Assembly (NCBI GenBank): GCA_016710235.1
Contig: JADJLG010000001.1
Span: 1,291,501 to 1,355,500 of the forward strand
Direction: 5' to 3'
DNA length: 64,000 bases
DNA from: Saprospiraceae bacterium
GTDB lineage: Bacteria > Bacteroidota > Bacteroidia > Chitinophagales > Saprospiraceae
This document shows, piece after piece, positions 17,391 through 25,649 of this stretch. The notes under the pieces are model-generated. The model was not told the origin of the DNA and ran no database searches. It saw only the letters and a program-made list of their open reading frames with translations. Numbering within the stretch: position 1 is the stretch's first letter; each line of letters begins with the position of its first letter. A program made the translations under genes and the position numbers.

Positions 17391-18929
17391 GTATCTACTT
17401 AGGTCAAAAATAATATTTTATCTCGGAATTAAAAAAATAGGTATATTTGTGTTCCTACCAATAGAAGATAATTGAATCAATACTCATCAAAAGATTCAAG
17501 TTATCCATAAATTAGAAGAAATATTATTAGAATTAAATAAACTACGGCAAGAAGTAGTTGAACTTAGAGCAGAGAATGCCCAGCTTCGAGTGGAGAATGC
17601 AATACTAAAGGAGAGAATAAAGGTATTAGAACTTAAAAATAAGCAAAATAGTAAAAATAGTCATATGCCTCCTTCTTCGGACCTATACAAGACTAAGAAG
17701 ATAAAGAGTGCATTTACCAGGAAACAGAATAAGAATTCAGGTGGGCAAAAGGGTCACGAGGGAAAGACTTTAGATAAAGTAGAATTTGTGGATGAGGTTA
17801 TAGTTTTGGAACCGAAACGATGTCAATGTGGAGCAGATCTTACAAAAGTCAAAGGTGTAATAATTGAAACAAGACAAGAATTTGATATTCCTCCACAGGA
17901 GATCCGGATAATAGAATATCAACGTAAAGAATGTATATGTCCGTACTGTCAGGCTATAACTGCCGGACATTTTCCAAATCACATACAAGCGCCGACGCAG
18001 TATGGTTCAACCATAAAGGCTGTATGTGTAATAATGAGTGTAAATTATAAAATTCCACTGGCAAAGATTGTCCAGTTGATGGAAGATCTATATCAGATCA
18101 GAATAAACGAATCCAGTATTATCAATTGGTTGAAACAATCTTATAACTTAATGAAACCAACAGAAGATCAGGTAAAAGAACATTTACTGAATAGCAAATT
18201 AGTGCATGCGGATGAAACAGGAGTTAATATCAATGGTAAAAATTATTGGAATCATGTAGTATCGACTGACAAACTAACTCACCAGTTTATAAACGAGAAA
18301 AGAGGTCAAAAAGCAATTCGAAATGAAGCTTCCATATTACCATATTATAAAGGAATACTAGTGCATGATTGCTGGTCTAGCTATTTTACATTAGAACAAG
18401 TTAAACATGTAATATGCGGAGCACATCTCATAAGGGAACTCAATGCATTAATAGAAGATAAATCAAAGTGGGCTTTTCGATTTCAAAAATATTTATTAGA
18501 ACTACATAATTCACCGATAGCTAAAAATAAGAAAAATAAAAAACAAATACTTCTTGACTATAACAAAATACTACGACAAGGAATTCATGAAGAACCGCCA
18601 CCAAGAAGAACAAGTTACAGAGGTCGAATTAAAAATTCAAAAGGATTGAACTTAATCAACAGACTAATTAAATATAAGGAATCTGTATTGGGATTTGCCT
18701 TCAGCAACTTAATACCATTTACAAACAATCAAGCAGAACGCGATATTCGCCATTGCAAAACAAAACAAAAAGTGGCTGGATGCTTTAGATCTCTGGAAGG
18801 TGCGAAATACTATATGCGTATTTCCTCCATAACAATCACTTTAAGAAAAAACTCAGTGAATGTGCTCGATTGGATAAAATCTCTATTTGCTGAAGGTATT
18901 TTTACCTTACCTTTGACCTAAGTAGTTAC
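17391..18929 (+). mobile_element. IS66 family insertion sequence, complete, 8-bp target duplication
   Basis: The ends are inverted repeats: GTATCTACTTAGGTCAAA (17391-17408) and the complement of 18912-18929 (GTAACTACTTAGGTCAAA), one mismatch in 18. GATTATTC directly precedes (17383-17390) and follows (18930-18937) the element, the 8-bp duplication expected of IS66. It carries one transposase gene and no TnpA/TnpB accessory genes, as in many Bacteroidota IS66 members. A promoter-like TATATTTG lies at 17442-17449. Confidence 0.93.
17590..18921 (+). CDS. IS66 family transposase (TnpC-like)
   Basis: 443 residues from GTG 17590. The N-terminal coiled coil clearly extends upstream in frame (IHKLEEILLELNKLRQEVVE...), so translation may begin at the ATT near 17494. 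After the coil come the SSKNSHMPPSSD-type segment, a zinc-finger-like region (CQCGADL...CICPYCQ) and the DDE catalytic core with VHADETGVNINGKNYWNHV and LVHDCWSSYF; the C-terminal NNQAERDIRHCKTKQKVAG supplies the Glu. The TAA stop lies inside the right inverted repeat. It appears intact. Confidence 0.93.
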   Translation: MENAILKERIKVLELKNKQNSKNSHMPPSSDLYKTKKIKSAFTRKQNKNSGGQKGHEGKTLDKVEFVDEVIVLEPKRCQCGADLTKVKGVIIETRQEFDIPPQEIRIIEYQRKECICPYCQAITAGHFPNHIQAPTQYGSTIKAVCVIMSVNYKIPLAKIVQLMEDLYQIRINESSIINWLKQSYNLMKPTEDQVKEHLLNSKLVHADETGVNINGKNYWNHVVSTDKLTHQFINEKRGQKAIRNEASILPYYKGILVHDCWSSYFTLEQVKHVICGAHLIRELNALIEDKSKWAFRFQKYLLELHNSPIAKNKKNKKQILLDYNKILRQGIHEEPPPRRTSYRGRIKNSKGLNLINRLIKYKESVLGFAFSNLIPFTNNQAERDIRHCKTKQKVAGCFRSLEGAKYYMRISSITITLRKNSVNVLDWIKSLFAEGIFTLPLT

Positions 18930-18980
18930 GATTATTCAATAATTTGAAATATTGATTGGGAGAATTGCAATTCTTAATGC

Positions 18981-19499
18981 CTACTTATTTGTTTCGCATT
19001 TGAGGCTTTCTCCTAACTTTTCATATACGCTGTCATTAGGCTCCCACAACTCAATTTTATTGCCCTCTAAATCCATAATATGCAAAAATTTTCCATAATC
19101 GAAGGCTTCTATAGTATCGACAATTGAGATATGATTTTGCTTTAATTTGTAGAGTAGTTTGTCCAAATTATCTACCCGGAAATTAATCATAAATTCTTTT
19201 GTTGAAGGATCAAAGTATTTGGTTTTTTCATTAAAAGGACTCCATTGTGTGAATCCCTTTTGGCTTGAATCCAATCCCTGTCTCCACTCGAAGACAGCGC
19301 CGTATTGATTGACTTTTATCCCTAAATTCTGCTCATACCAAGCTCTGAGTTCTTTAGGACTTTTGCACTTGAAGAAGATTCCGCCTATACCAGTGACCCG
19401 GCCTTCCGATGATTGATTTTCAATGACCTTGCCTTTCAACTGAAAGCCCAAAATAAATGAGACTAGGCCCAGTAAAGAAAATTTCAAATATTGATTCAT
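18981..19499 (-). CDS. VOC family protein with N-terminal membrane anchor, paralogue 2
   Basis: 172 residues. The VOC domain (VTGIGGIFFKCKSPKELRAWY ... KFLHIMDLEGNKIELWE) is strongly similar to that of 16623-16991. It differs by a hydrophobic N-terminus (YLKFSLLGLVSFILGFQLKG) acting as signal or anchor and by a charged C-terminal tail. A -7 box (complement of CAAAGGTA, 19564-19571) lies upstream. Export is inferred. The substrate is unknown. Confidence 0.85.
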   Translation of the reverse strand: MNQYLKFSLLGLVSFILGFQLKGKVIENQSSEGRVTGIGGIFFKCKSPKELRAWYEQNLGIKVNQYGAVFEWRQGLDSSQKGFTQWSPFNEKTKYFDPSTKEFMINFRVDNLDKLLYKLKQNHISIVDTIEAFDYGKFLHIMDLEGNKIELWEPNDSVYEKLGESLKCETNK

Positions 19500-19658
19500 A
19501 ACATTGACTTTGATTTGATCAACATCTATGAGTTGACTATTTTATTGATTGCTGTTTGTTTTGCAAAGGTAGGGGAAAATTATAATACTTATCGCCACGC
19601 TCATTCCGTACCGGTTTTGAAGATTCTTAGTGTCAGTATGATTGCCTGAATACAAGAC

Positions 19659-19979
19659 TTAGGTATGGTTTATGATTTCATTTATTTTGTCTTGTAGCAT
19701 TTCAACTAATTCGGTATCCATAATCTCATATTCATCCGGGATGAAGAGTACTTTTAGAATAGGCAGATCTAAATGAGGATATAGGTCCACAATTTAGCTG
19801 TGCTGGTCCGATTCCATAACAAGGATTATATGAGCCCAGGAAATATCATTTTCAGAAATCTTTCGTTCACTTTTCGGACTTAAACTTGCAGAGCGGATAT
19901 TAATTCTAGGGTCATTTTTAAAAATATGTTCTGCAGTACGACTTCGTTTTTTATTTCTGCCACAGACTACCAATATATT
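19659..19979 (-). pseudogene. low-molecular-weight protein-tyrosine-phosphatase-like gene, inactivated
   Basis: The minus frame reads NILVVCGRNKKRSRTAEHIF, the P-loop region of the short LMW-phosphatase-like family (C-x5-R), then SAS LSPKSERKISEND, WAHIILVMESDQHS, a TAA stop at 19794-19796, then IVDLYPHLDLPILKVLFIPD and a normal C-terminus. No ATG precedes the first strand. The lost start and the internal stop show a dead gene. Confidence 0.7.
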
Positions 19980-20202
19980 TTGTTGGATATTCTTATCTAG
20001 TTGAGCATTTTTTTATAGCTTATCTCACGAGTGTATTTTGTTTGTTTCAGGCAAATATTTTAATATTCAAGATAACAATTTTAGTATCACTTGTTGTGTT
20101 ATTTTATTTCAAGATACTACAGAGATATCATAAGTTATTGTCTGCTATTCATCCACTGATATTTACTTATTTTTGGTAAATAGATGGCTTAGAAATAGCT
20201 TT

Positions 20203-20706
20203 TTATTCATATACGTAGGCATCATTTTGAATTGTTTGATTTCTCACATTTTCTAACACCCGATGCATATAGCTTTTCCAGAATACTTTGGCAAATAGCC
20301 AATTTAATAGGTATTGGAGGAACTGATTGGAATACAAGATATAAGTATATTGTACCAGGATTTTATCTTTTTCTGATTCAGTGGTTTCCCACTCACCGAC
20401 AAATTTGTAAAAGCCGAGTACCCAAGCCTGAAATTGGTTGACTTCTATTTTCCAATATTTATTTTCTATTCGCGCCAACACATTGTCCACAGAACCAAGA
20501 CCTCCAGCTTGAGTCCAGGATTTTGCGACAAATACTTTTTTGCTTGATCCTATTTGGCCTCAACTTTGATCCTCTGTACAGTGAGTTACTTTTAGCATCA
20601 GGCCTTAGCCGGTATGAATTTTTGTTAGGTCGCAGAACATTGGACTTTTGAATGCTCTTTCCAAGGTACAATTGAAAATGGCTTTGATCTCTACTTTCGA
20701 TTTCAT
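20203..20706 (-). pseudogene. SRPBCC-domain (polyketide-cyclase-like) gene with two in-frame stops
   Basis: From the ATG at 20704-20706 the frame reads MKSKVEIKAIFNCTLERAFK and MLCDLTKIHTG, then a stop, KVTHCTEDQS, a second stop, GQIGSSKKVFVAKSWTQAGG, and an intact second half with NKYWKIEVNQFQAWVLGF and WKSYMHRVLENVRNQT. The whole length (168 codons) matches a small SRPBCC ligand-binding protein, so only substitutions inactivated it. It lies beside another decayed gene at the island edge. Confidence 0.7.
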
Positions 20707-20939
20707 TGATTTGGTTTTTTCGGAAAATCCTATTGTTGATCCTTTGATAATAATTGTAATCCGGATTTTGTGATTAATGAGCTAGGTAACAGATCTTCAA
20801 AGTAAAATTTGAGTTTATGGAAGTCATGATCACAATCACAAATGGCTTACAATTCTCCAATGGAAATGTTTAATAAAATTCTGTCTTTATCAATTGTTTT
20901 TCCATCGTAGGTAATAATGAAAATCATTATACAATTTCA

Positions 20940-21030
20940 TGCGTGAGGTGGACGGAGCATGTAGTGCGCAAGCACCGAGCGAATAGCGAGTGCGGAGATC
21001 ACCGACCCTCGTCTGGCGAGGGTCACGCCC
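20940..21030. repeat. GC-rich structured repeat, left copy
   Basis: A GC-rich block in AT-rich surroundings with hairpins GTGC-GCAA-GCAC (20964-20975) and GACCCTCG/CGAGGGTC (21004-21011 with 21017-21024). It shares TGCGTGAG, TGCGCA, GAGCG.ATAGCGA and CGACCCT.G...GC.AGGG.CAC.CCC, in the same order and orientation, with the block at 42054-42160. The two copies flank the cassette island. Function unknown. Confidence 0.7.
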
Positions 21031-21231
21031 AAATCAATTGATGAAGTGATTACAAATAAGAATTAGCTTAGTATTTTGTCAAATTTCTGTGGCCAAATTG
21101 GGGTTCAATCTTCCCGGCTTCCGTGATCAGCCACGCGGACAATTTTTGGTTGGAAACTTGCGATATATCGACGAGATTTTGTTGAGCTGACATCTCCTGA
21201 TGGATATTTTTGTGAGCCATAGGAATCTGAT
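21031..21231. other. intergenic with a possible gene fragment
   Basis: On the minus strand a 51-codon frame from about 21220 (MAHKNIHQEMSAQQNLVDIS...) runs to a stop near 21065. It has no recognisable family and abuts an IS91-like remnant; I treat it as a possible fragment only. Confidence 0.25.
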
Positions 21232-21540
21232 CAATTCCACCACCGATAGCGAATCTTCAAATTTTAAAAATCAATACACTATAAACGACTTGTATCTGTG
21301 AACGAGCTAAGATCCTATGGCACAAATAAAATAATCATTGAAAACTACATGACCACTTGTTTCAAAAAAGTAATTTGCTCTATAAAAATGTAAGCTTTTT
21401 ATTCAATTCCAATTCCATTGAAGCTTGATAAATCACTGATCAATCTCCTGAATAACCTCTAAGCACCCTCAGTAACCCATCACAAAATTATTTATTCCCC
21501 ATAGTATTGACCTCAAAGCCGGGCTACATGAGCTTCATTC
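21232..21540 (+). mobile_element. IS91-family 3'-end remnant, copy 1
   Basis: About 310 bp nearly identical to 23556-23866 and 25282-25591. It begins inside the last codons of an IS91-type transposase (PPPIANLQILKINTL, then a stop) and ends exactly at the AAC of the attC-like site at 21541. A subterminal hairpin region (AAAGCCGGGCTACATGAGCT) fits the oriIS-type structure of HUH elements. The transposase body is missing. Confidence 0.65.
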
Positions 21541-21593
21541 AACACAGGATTAAATCGCAGCAGAGCTTCGTTTAATCCTTGTATGTTACAGGC
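21541..21593 (-). repeat. attC-like site A (short)
   Basis: AAC (21541-21543), stem AGGATTAAA (21546-21554) with TTTAATCCT (21571-21579), then ATGTT and GTTACAGGC (21585-21593). Only 47 bases from AAC to GTT. The ends of its cassette do not match beyond GTT/AAC. Confidence 0.55.
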
Positions 21594-21602
21594 ATTTAAT
21601 TA

Positions 21603-21845
21603 TTAAATTTTATAACCTTTTTTTTGCACCCTGTATACCCAATGTAAGGATATAATGATTAAAATGAAATCTATCGTATAGAATGCATATGAGTATTCTT
21701 TTAAACCTAGTAAATTTTTGGAATGCGGATTATTGTTTTCTCTACTTGTTAAATATAATGCTTCGTTTAATTGATAAAGTAAATATAAAGCAATACATAT
21801 CTTAAAAACATAGAACCAGATTAAATATGTTCTTTCAATGTTCAC
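21603..21845 (-). CDS. small two-helix membrane protein (cassette passenger)
   Basis: 80 residues with two hydrophobic helices (LIWFYVFKICIALYLLYQL and YAFYTIDFILIIISLHWVY) around a polar loop. No family recognised. The stop lies 10 bp from the attC-like site and the upstream cassette edge is at 21881, so this is a one-gene cassette. Confidence 0.55.
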   Translation of the reverse strand: MNIERTYLIWFYVFKICIALYLLYQLNEALYLTSRENNNPHSKNLLGLKEYSYAFYTIDFILIIISLHWVYRVQKKGYKI

Positions 21846-21884
21846 TAGAAATAAGTTTAAATAAATGATCTATTGTGCACAACG

Positions 21885-22072
21885 TCAGACAGTGAAAATA
21901 CCATATTTTTTGTTTTCTACTGCATAAAACACCTGGTAAAAATTCATATAACCGAATTTTAGACGTGATAAGGACAAGATTTTTATGTACCGCCGAATAG
22001 TTTGCTTTAAAAATAAGCTCTCCCACAGGTTTAAAACAAGCCAATTTTGTGATGGGCTTGGGTCTTTCTTGT
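21885..22072 (-). mobile_element. IS1182-family end remnant a
   Basis: Starts after AACG (21881-21884) with TCAGACAGTGAAAATACC and matches, for about 190 bp, the terminal region of the IS1182-family element at 33210. On the minus strand it encodes the out-of-frame tail of that transposase. The rest of the element is gone. Confidence 0.65.
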
Positions 22073-22277
22073 AACTATTATGGTAATCAACTTACCACTT
22101 GCTTATCCAAAAGTGAACGGCCATAGGTGGGTACCTTTGCTCCGGAAAAGGTGATAAGCATTATTCTGGATTATGCAGAAATAACTAGAGAGTGATCGCA
22201 CGTCCTTCAGCGCGCGAGAAAACGCCATAAAACGACTTATTGAAACCACTAAACTCTTGGTTTCAATAGCATCGTTG
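22073..22277. other. mobile-element-derived spacer
   Basis: The first ~60 bp resemble 26933-26990 (GGTAATCAACTTA, ATCCAAAAGTGAAC, TTGCTCCGGA). Near the end GAAACC (22244-22249) and GGTTTC (22258-22263) form a hairpin 14 bases before GAAC (22277-22280), reminiscent of an IS91-type 3' end. No gene seen. Confidence 0.4.
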
Positions 22278-22384
22278 AACACCGCATAGGGAAAAGCTAG
22301 TTTTGTATTTACATAATTCGTTCAATTAGTTCTCAGGCTTCCTTCTTTGTCGTGCTTTCCCCTATACGGCTAAATGTTAGCCGG
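22278..22384 (-). repeat. attC-like site B
   Basis: AAC (22278-22280), arm CCGCATAGGGAAAAGC (22282-22297), arm GCTTTCCCCTATACGG (22354-22369; 14 of 16 pair), then CTAAATGTT and GTTAGCCGG (22376-22384). The span of 101 bases suits attC. The TAA stop of the adjoining gene lies inside the final box. Confidence 0.65.
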
Positions 22385-22718
22385 TCGTTGTTCTTTTTTC
22401 GTCATTCAAATTCGCTAAAAATGTTGAGTTGTCTGTTACAATTGTGTTGTAAGTATCAATGCAATCCATAATCTCTTTTTCTGGCCCGTTAATCCATTCA
22501 TCACTTCCATAAAATGCGTCTTGGCTTTCTTTACGTTGCTCTAAGCTTTCGTAATTGCGAATTAAATAAAAACTTTCTTTATCGATAAGTGAAAAGCCAT
22601 AGTCGACGACATTAATTTTCCAACTTTTCATCATTGGCAATGATTGTTCTGTGAAAACTTTAATAAAATTCTCTGACGAATTTTCTTTGAATTTGTATAT
22701 TCTTATTTCTGTTATCAT
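22377..22718 (-). CDS. NIPSNAP-like dimeric alpha/beta-barrel protein (cassette passenger)
   Basis: 113 residues from the ATG at 22716-22718 (MITEIRIYKFKE). A longer frame exists but overlaps the upstream gene. The fold is suggested by the short ferredoxin-like pattern with FYLIRNYESLEQRKESQDAF and a tail INGPEKEIMDCI typical of NIPSNAP. Members bind or modify small molecules; the substrate is unknown. The start overlaps the upstream stop by 4 bp (coupling). The TAA stop is provided by the attC-like box. Confidence 0.65.
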   Translation of the reverse strand: MITEIRIYKFKENSSENFIKVFTEQSLPMMKSWKINVVDYGFSLIDKESFYLIRNYESLEQRKESQDAFYGSDEWINGPEKEIMDCIDTYNTIVTDNSTFLANLNDEKRTTTG

Positions 22719-23236
22719 TTTATTCTGCTTGCATACATATACCAATTCCATTCCCAAGTTTTTCCATTGTCTGTTGAAAATGCCTGGCTCCAAACTGGAT
22801 TGTTAATGTCGGTTTTGTCCCAATGAAATAATACAATTATATCTTGTCCATTGAAAGTGTCTTTACAATATAGTTTTCCAATATTTCCGTCAAATGAACC
22901 AACCATTGGTGGGTCAAAAGAAACTGCGTTACTATCTGCCCAATAAATGCTCCACAATTTTGTTTGTGGGTTAAATAGTCTGATTGCAATGCCCTCAAAT
23001 AGTTCTCCGTCAAATGTGGCAGAAAATTTATTCATATTAGCAAAACCTTTTAACAAATGAGAAGTGTCGTCAGTTGAGTTAAACTCTATCCATTCGTCAC
23101 AGTTGTTTAGTCGTTCTTTAAGTTTTCTGTTGAGAATATTCCATTTGCCAATATAAAAGTCAAAGTCGGTGTGTGAAGAAGTTGGCGAAGCAAAAACTTC
23201 TAATTGTCCATTTTCGTTTATTTTAAAATCTTGCAT
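22715..23236 (-). CDS. DUF1579-like lipocalin-type protein (cassette passenger)
   Basis: 173 residues, no signal. Opening TDFDFYIGKWNILNRKLKER is typical of DUF1579-like small beta-barrel proteins (the 'F.F..G.W.' motif), followed by GIAIRLFNPQTKLWSIYWAD and a C-terminal strand region. Function unknown. It is translationally coupled to the NIPSNAP-like gene; together they form a two-gene cassette. Confidence 0.55.
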   Translation of the reverse strand: MQDFKINENGQLEVFASPTSSHTDFDFYIGKWNILNRKLKERLNNCDEWIEFNSTDDTSHLLKGFANMNKFSATFDGELFEGIAIRLFNPQTKLWSIYWADSNAVSFDPPMVGSFDGNIGKLYCKDTFNGQDIIVLFHWDKTDINNPVWSQAFSTDNGKTWEWNWYMYASRIK

Positions 23237-23292
23237 ATTCTTTTGTCTAATTGTTGTTTATGAAATGTCGTTATACAATGACGGCTATAAGG

Positions 23293-23478
23293 TCAGACTG
23301 TGAAAATACCACTTTTCTGTTTTCAACTGTAAAAAACCCCTGGTAAAACTTCATATAGCCGAATTTTAGACGTGATAAAGGCAATATATTTATAGACCGC
23401 CGAATAGTTTGCAAAAAAATTAAGCTCTCCCACAGGCTTAAAACAAGCCAGTTTGAGCTAAGATAGGGTCTTTCTAGG
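23293..23478 (-). mobile_element. IS1182-family end remnant b
   Basis: Begins TCAGACTGTGAAAATACC after a left-arm-like AATGACGGCTATAAGG (23277-23292), slightly inside the hairpin arm rather than at AACG. About 185 bp remain, then IS91-type sequence follows. Its second half is identical to that of remnant c. Confidence 0.6.
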
Positions 23479-23866
23479 GTGGAGAAATACCATTTAGATC
23501 CGGACTCATGTCCTTGTTGCAAGACAGGCAAAATGATCCGGATACTGAGCTTTAGTTCAACTCCACCTCCGATAGCGAATCTTCAAATTTTAAAAATCAA
23601 TACACTATAAACGACTTGTATCTGTGAACGAGCTAAGATCCTATTGCACAAATAAAATAATCATTGAAAACTACATGACCACTTGTTTCAAAAAACCAAT
23701 TTGCTCTATAAAAATGTAAGCTTTTTATTCAATTCCAATTCCATTGAAGCTTGATAAATCACTGATCAATCTCCTGAATAACCTCTAAGCACCCTCAGTA
23801 ACCCATCACAAAATTATTTATTCCCCATAGTATTGACCTCAAAGCCGGGCTACCCGAGCTTCATTC
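23479..23866 (+). mobile_element. IS91-family 3'-end remnant, copy 2
   Basis: The plus strand encodes the end of an IS91-type transposase, VEKYHLDPDSCPCCKTGKM, with the C-terminal zinc-knuckle-like CPxC, then a stop and about 290 bp of 3' sequence ending at CAAC (23866-23869). It is joined on its left to IS1182 remnant b. Confidence 0.7.
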
Positions 23867-23919
23867 AACACAGGATTAAATCGCAGCAGAGCTTCGTTTA
23901 TTCCTTGTATGTTGGGGGC
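23867..23919 (-). repeat. attC-like site C, first copy
   Basis: AAC (23867-23869), arm near AGGATTAAA, loop, arm TTTATTCCT, ATGTT, GTTGGGGGC (23911-23919). The other cassette edge reads GCCACTAAC (25009-25017), complementary at 7 of 9 positions. Confidence 0.55.
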
Positions 23920-23924
23920 TGGGC

Positions 23925-24662
23925 TTATTTCCCATTTTCGTTCTTTGCCATTTGTGTTATGTCTCCAAAGTTAAAAGTATGTTTTCCTTTCTCTGCAATT
24001 TTTCCAATAGTTTCTAAAAGTTGGAAGAATTTTATATTGTCATCTCCTTTCATAAGTTCAGAAGCATTTTTTAAAGTTCGTGCTGTTGCAACTGCTGTTC
24101 TTGCATTTTCAAGGTCTGCCTTTGCTCTGACCTTTGCTTCCAAGTGTTTAGAAAAAAGGTCTTGAATTGTTTTAGGAAATGTTAAGTCTTTTAATTGAGC
24201 TTGTTCAATTGTTACTCCAAATTGAGCAACTTGATTTTCCATTTCTTCAGTTTTGAATTCTGTTAATTCATTGCGTTTTTCATTCAAAGTTTCACTGTCC
24301 ATTTCAGCAATTCTATCTCTTAAAAATATTTGAACAATGTTACAAATTCTTTGTTCCAATTCTTGAATAATATAGACAGTTTGTCTGTCTAACGAAAATT
24401 GAGTTAAAAGTTTTTGTCCATCTGTGATTTTATAAAGTATATTGAATGAAAAGCGTAGAGCAACATTATCTTTTGTCAAAACTTCTTGATTTGTCACACA
24501 AATAAGTTTGCTTGTTGTTGGCAAACTAAATAATTCAATTCGGTTTTTAAAGTCCCAAAATTCGTGATAGCCTGAATTTAATGTTTGTTCAAAGTTATTG
24601 TCTCTATACAAATAACCAATTGTATTTGGTTTTACTTGTAACTGCCTTTTAAAAATTGCCAT
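23925..24662 (-). CDS. SPFH/band-7 (slipin-like) protein, copy 1
   Basis: 245 residues. The SPFH fold is visible from LQVKPNTIGYLYRDNNFEQTL through SLPTTSKLICVTNQEVLTKDNVALRFSFNILYKI and the coiled-coil region (RIAEMDSETLNEKRNELTEF, then Ala-rich repeats AKVRAKADLENARTAVATAR). No N-terminal membrane hairpin is present, unlike stomatin. SPFH proteins form ring scaffolds at membranes. Here the role is unknown. It shares the cassette with a small ORF just upstream. Confidence 0.85.
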   Translation of the reverse strand: MAIFKRQLQVKPNTIGYLYRDNNFEQTLNSGYHEFWDFKNRIELFSLPTTSKLICVTNQEVLTKDNVALRFSFNILYKITDGQKLLTQFSLDRQTVYIIQELEQRICNIVQIFLRDRIAEMDSETLNEKRNELTEFKTEEMENQVAQFGVTIEQAQLKDLTFPKTIQDLFSKHLEAKVRAKADLENARTAVATARTLKNASELMKGDDNIKFFQLLETIGKIAEKGKHTFNFGDITQMAKNENGK

Positions 24663-24671
24663 ATATATTTG

Positions 24672-24977
24672 TTATGAAGTTTGAAAATAATAAAAGGTAA
24701 AAAACACCAAACTCAAGGAAAACATTTTAAGTTTAGCCAAACTGTCTAAACGGTATCCTTTGTTTTGCAAACTCAAATTCAGATTGAGTATTTCTACTCT
24801 GTTCTTTACCTTTTCTTTGTCAGCGTGACAGGCTGGAGTGTAACCACACTTTGCATCTGAAGCAAACGAGGAGTCGAACCTCTTGGGACAAAGCACCGCA
24901 ATACCCTGATCCTTGCTTGTCCCTTTGTCAAACAGGTGGCGGTTTATCTTTAATATTTTTATTTTATCAATTGTCAT
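24672..24977 (-). CDS. small protein upstream of SPFH gene, copy 1 (tail possibly frameshifted)
   Basis: 101 residues from MTIDKIKILKINRHLFDKGT. The longer frame upstream lies inside IS1182 sequence and is not used. Four cysteines occur in the middle (VLCPKRFDSSFASDAKCGYTP...ACHA). The tail differs from copy 2 because GG at 24717-24718 is GGG in the other copy. One of the two is a frameshift or sequencing error. Family unknown. Confidence 0.4.
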   Translation of the reverse strand: MTIDKIKILKINRHLFDKGTSKDQGIAVLCPKRFDSSFASDAKCGYTPACHADKEKVKNRVEILNLNLSLQNKGYRLDSLAKLKMFSLSLVFFTFYYFQTS

Positions 24978-25018
24978 TTTCACTTCAGTATTCCGGTCTC
25001 GTAGCCTTGCCACTAACG

Positions 25019-25204
25019 TCAAACTGTGAAAATACCATTTTTTTGTTTTCAAATGCATAAATCACCCGGTAAAATTTCATATAACCGAATTTTGGACGTG
25101 ATAAAGACAAGATTTTTATAGACCGCCGAATAGTTTGCAAAAAAATTAAGCTCTCCCACAGGCTTAAAACAAGCCAGTTTGAGCTAAGATAGGGTCTTTC
25201 TAGG
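25019..25204 (-). mobile_element. IS1182-family end remnant c (chimeric)
   Basis: Follows AACG (25015-25018). The first ~95 bp are identical to remnant d and the remainder to remnant b. It is therefore the recombination joint of the tandem duplication. Confidence 0.7.
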
Positions 25205-25591
25205 GTGGAGAAATACCATTTAGATCCGGACTCATGTCCTTGTTGCAAGACAGGCAAAATGATCCGGATACTGAGCTTTAGTTCAACTCCACCTCCGATA
25301 GCGAATCTTCAAATTTTAAAAATCAATACACTATAAACGACTTGTATCTGTGAACGAGCTAAGATCCTATTGCACAAATAAAATAATCATTGAAAACTAC
25401 ATGACCACTTGTTTCAAAAAACCAATTTGCTCTATAAAAATGTAAGCTTTTATTCAATTCCAATTCCATTGAAGCTTGATAAATCACTGATCAATCTCCT
25501 GAATAACCTCTAAGCACCCTCAGTAACCCATCACAAAATTATTTATTCCCCATAGTATTGACCTCAAAGCCGGGCTACCCGAGCTTCATTC
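25205..25591 (+). mobile_element. IS91-family 3'-end remnant, copy 3
   Basis: Same as copy 2 (transposase tail with CPCCKTGKM, stop, then 3' sequence ending at CAAC 25591-25594), differing by one T in a homopolymer (T4 at 25448-25451 against T5 at 23722-23726). Confidence 0.7.
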
Positions 25592-25644
25592 AACACAGGA
25601 TTAAATCGCAGCAGAGCTTCGTTTATTCCTTGTATGTTGGGGGC
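25592..25644 (-). repeat. attC-like site C, second copy
   Basis: Identical to the site at 23867: AAC 25592-25594, short hairpin, ATGTT, GTTGGGGGC 25636-25644. The opposite cassette edge is GCCACTAAC at 26735-26743 (7 of 9 complementary). Confidence 0.55.
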
Positions 25645-25649
25645 TGGGC

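Noticed and set aside
20232..20441. Plus-strand 69-residue ORF
   Set aside because: Opposite-strand shadow of the SRPBCC pseudogene, whose family match is clear.
21541..21593. Rho-independent terminator reading of the short hairpins at 21541, 23867 and 25592
   Set aside because: No T-run follows on either strand and the AAC/ATGTT frame matches the other attC-like sites.
22377..22793. Longer 138-residue form of the NIPSNAP-like gene
   Set aside because: The extra N-terminus overlaps the upstream gene by 79 bp; the ATG at 22716-22718 gives a normal family start and a 4-bp overlap.
23271..23531. 86-90-residue minus-strand ORFs in the repeat blocks (also 24985-25257)
   Set aside because: They read across the joint of an IS1182 tail and an IS91 end; the true coding signals there are the transposase ends on either strand.
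24845..24905. tRNA-like T-arm (minus strand GAGGTTCGACTCCTC) in the small SPFH-cassette ORF
   Set aside because: The T-arm sequence is good, but no matching acceptor, anticodon or D arm with correct spacing is present; the best 5' partner pairs only partly and gives too short a molecule.
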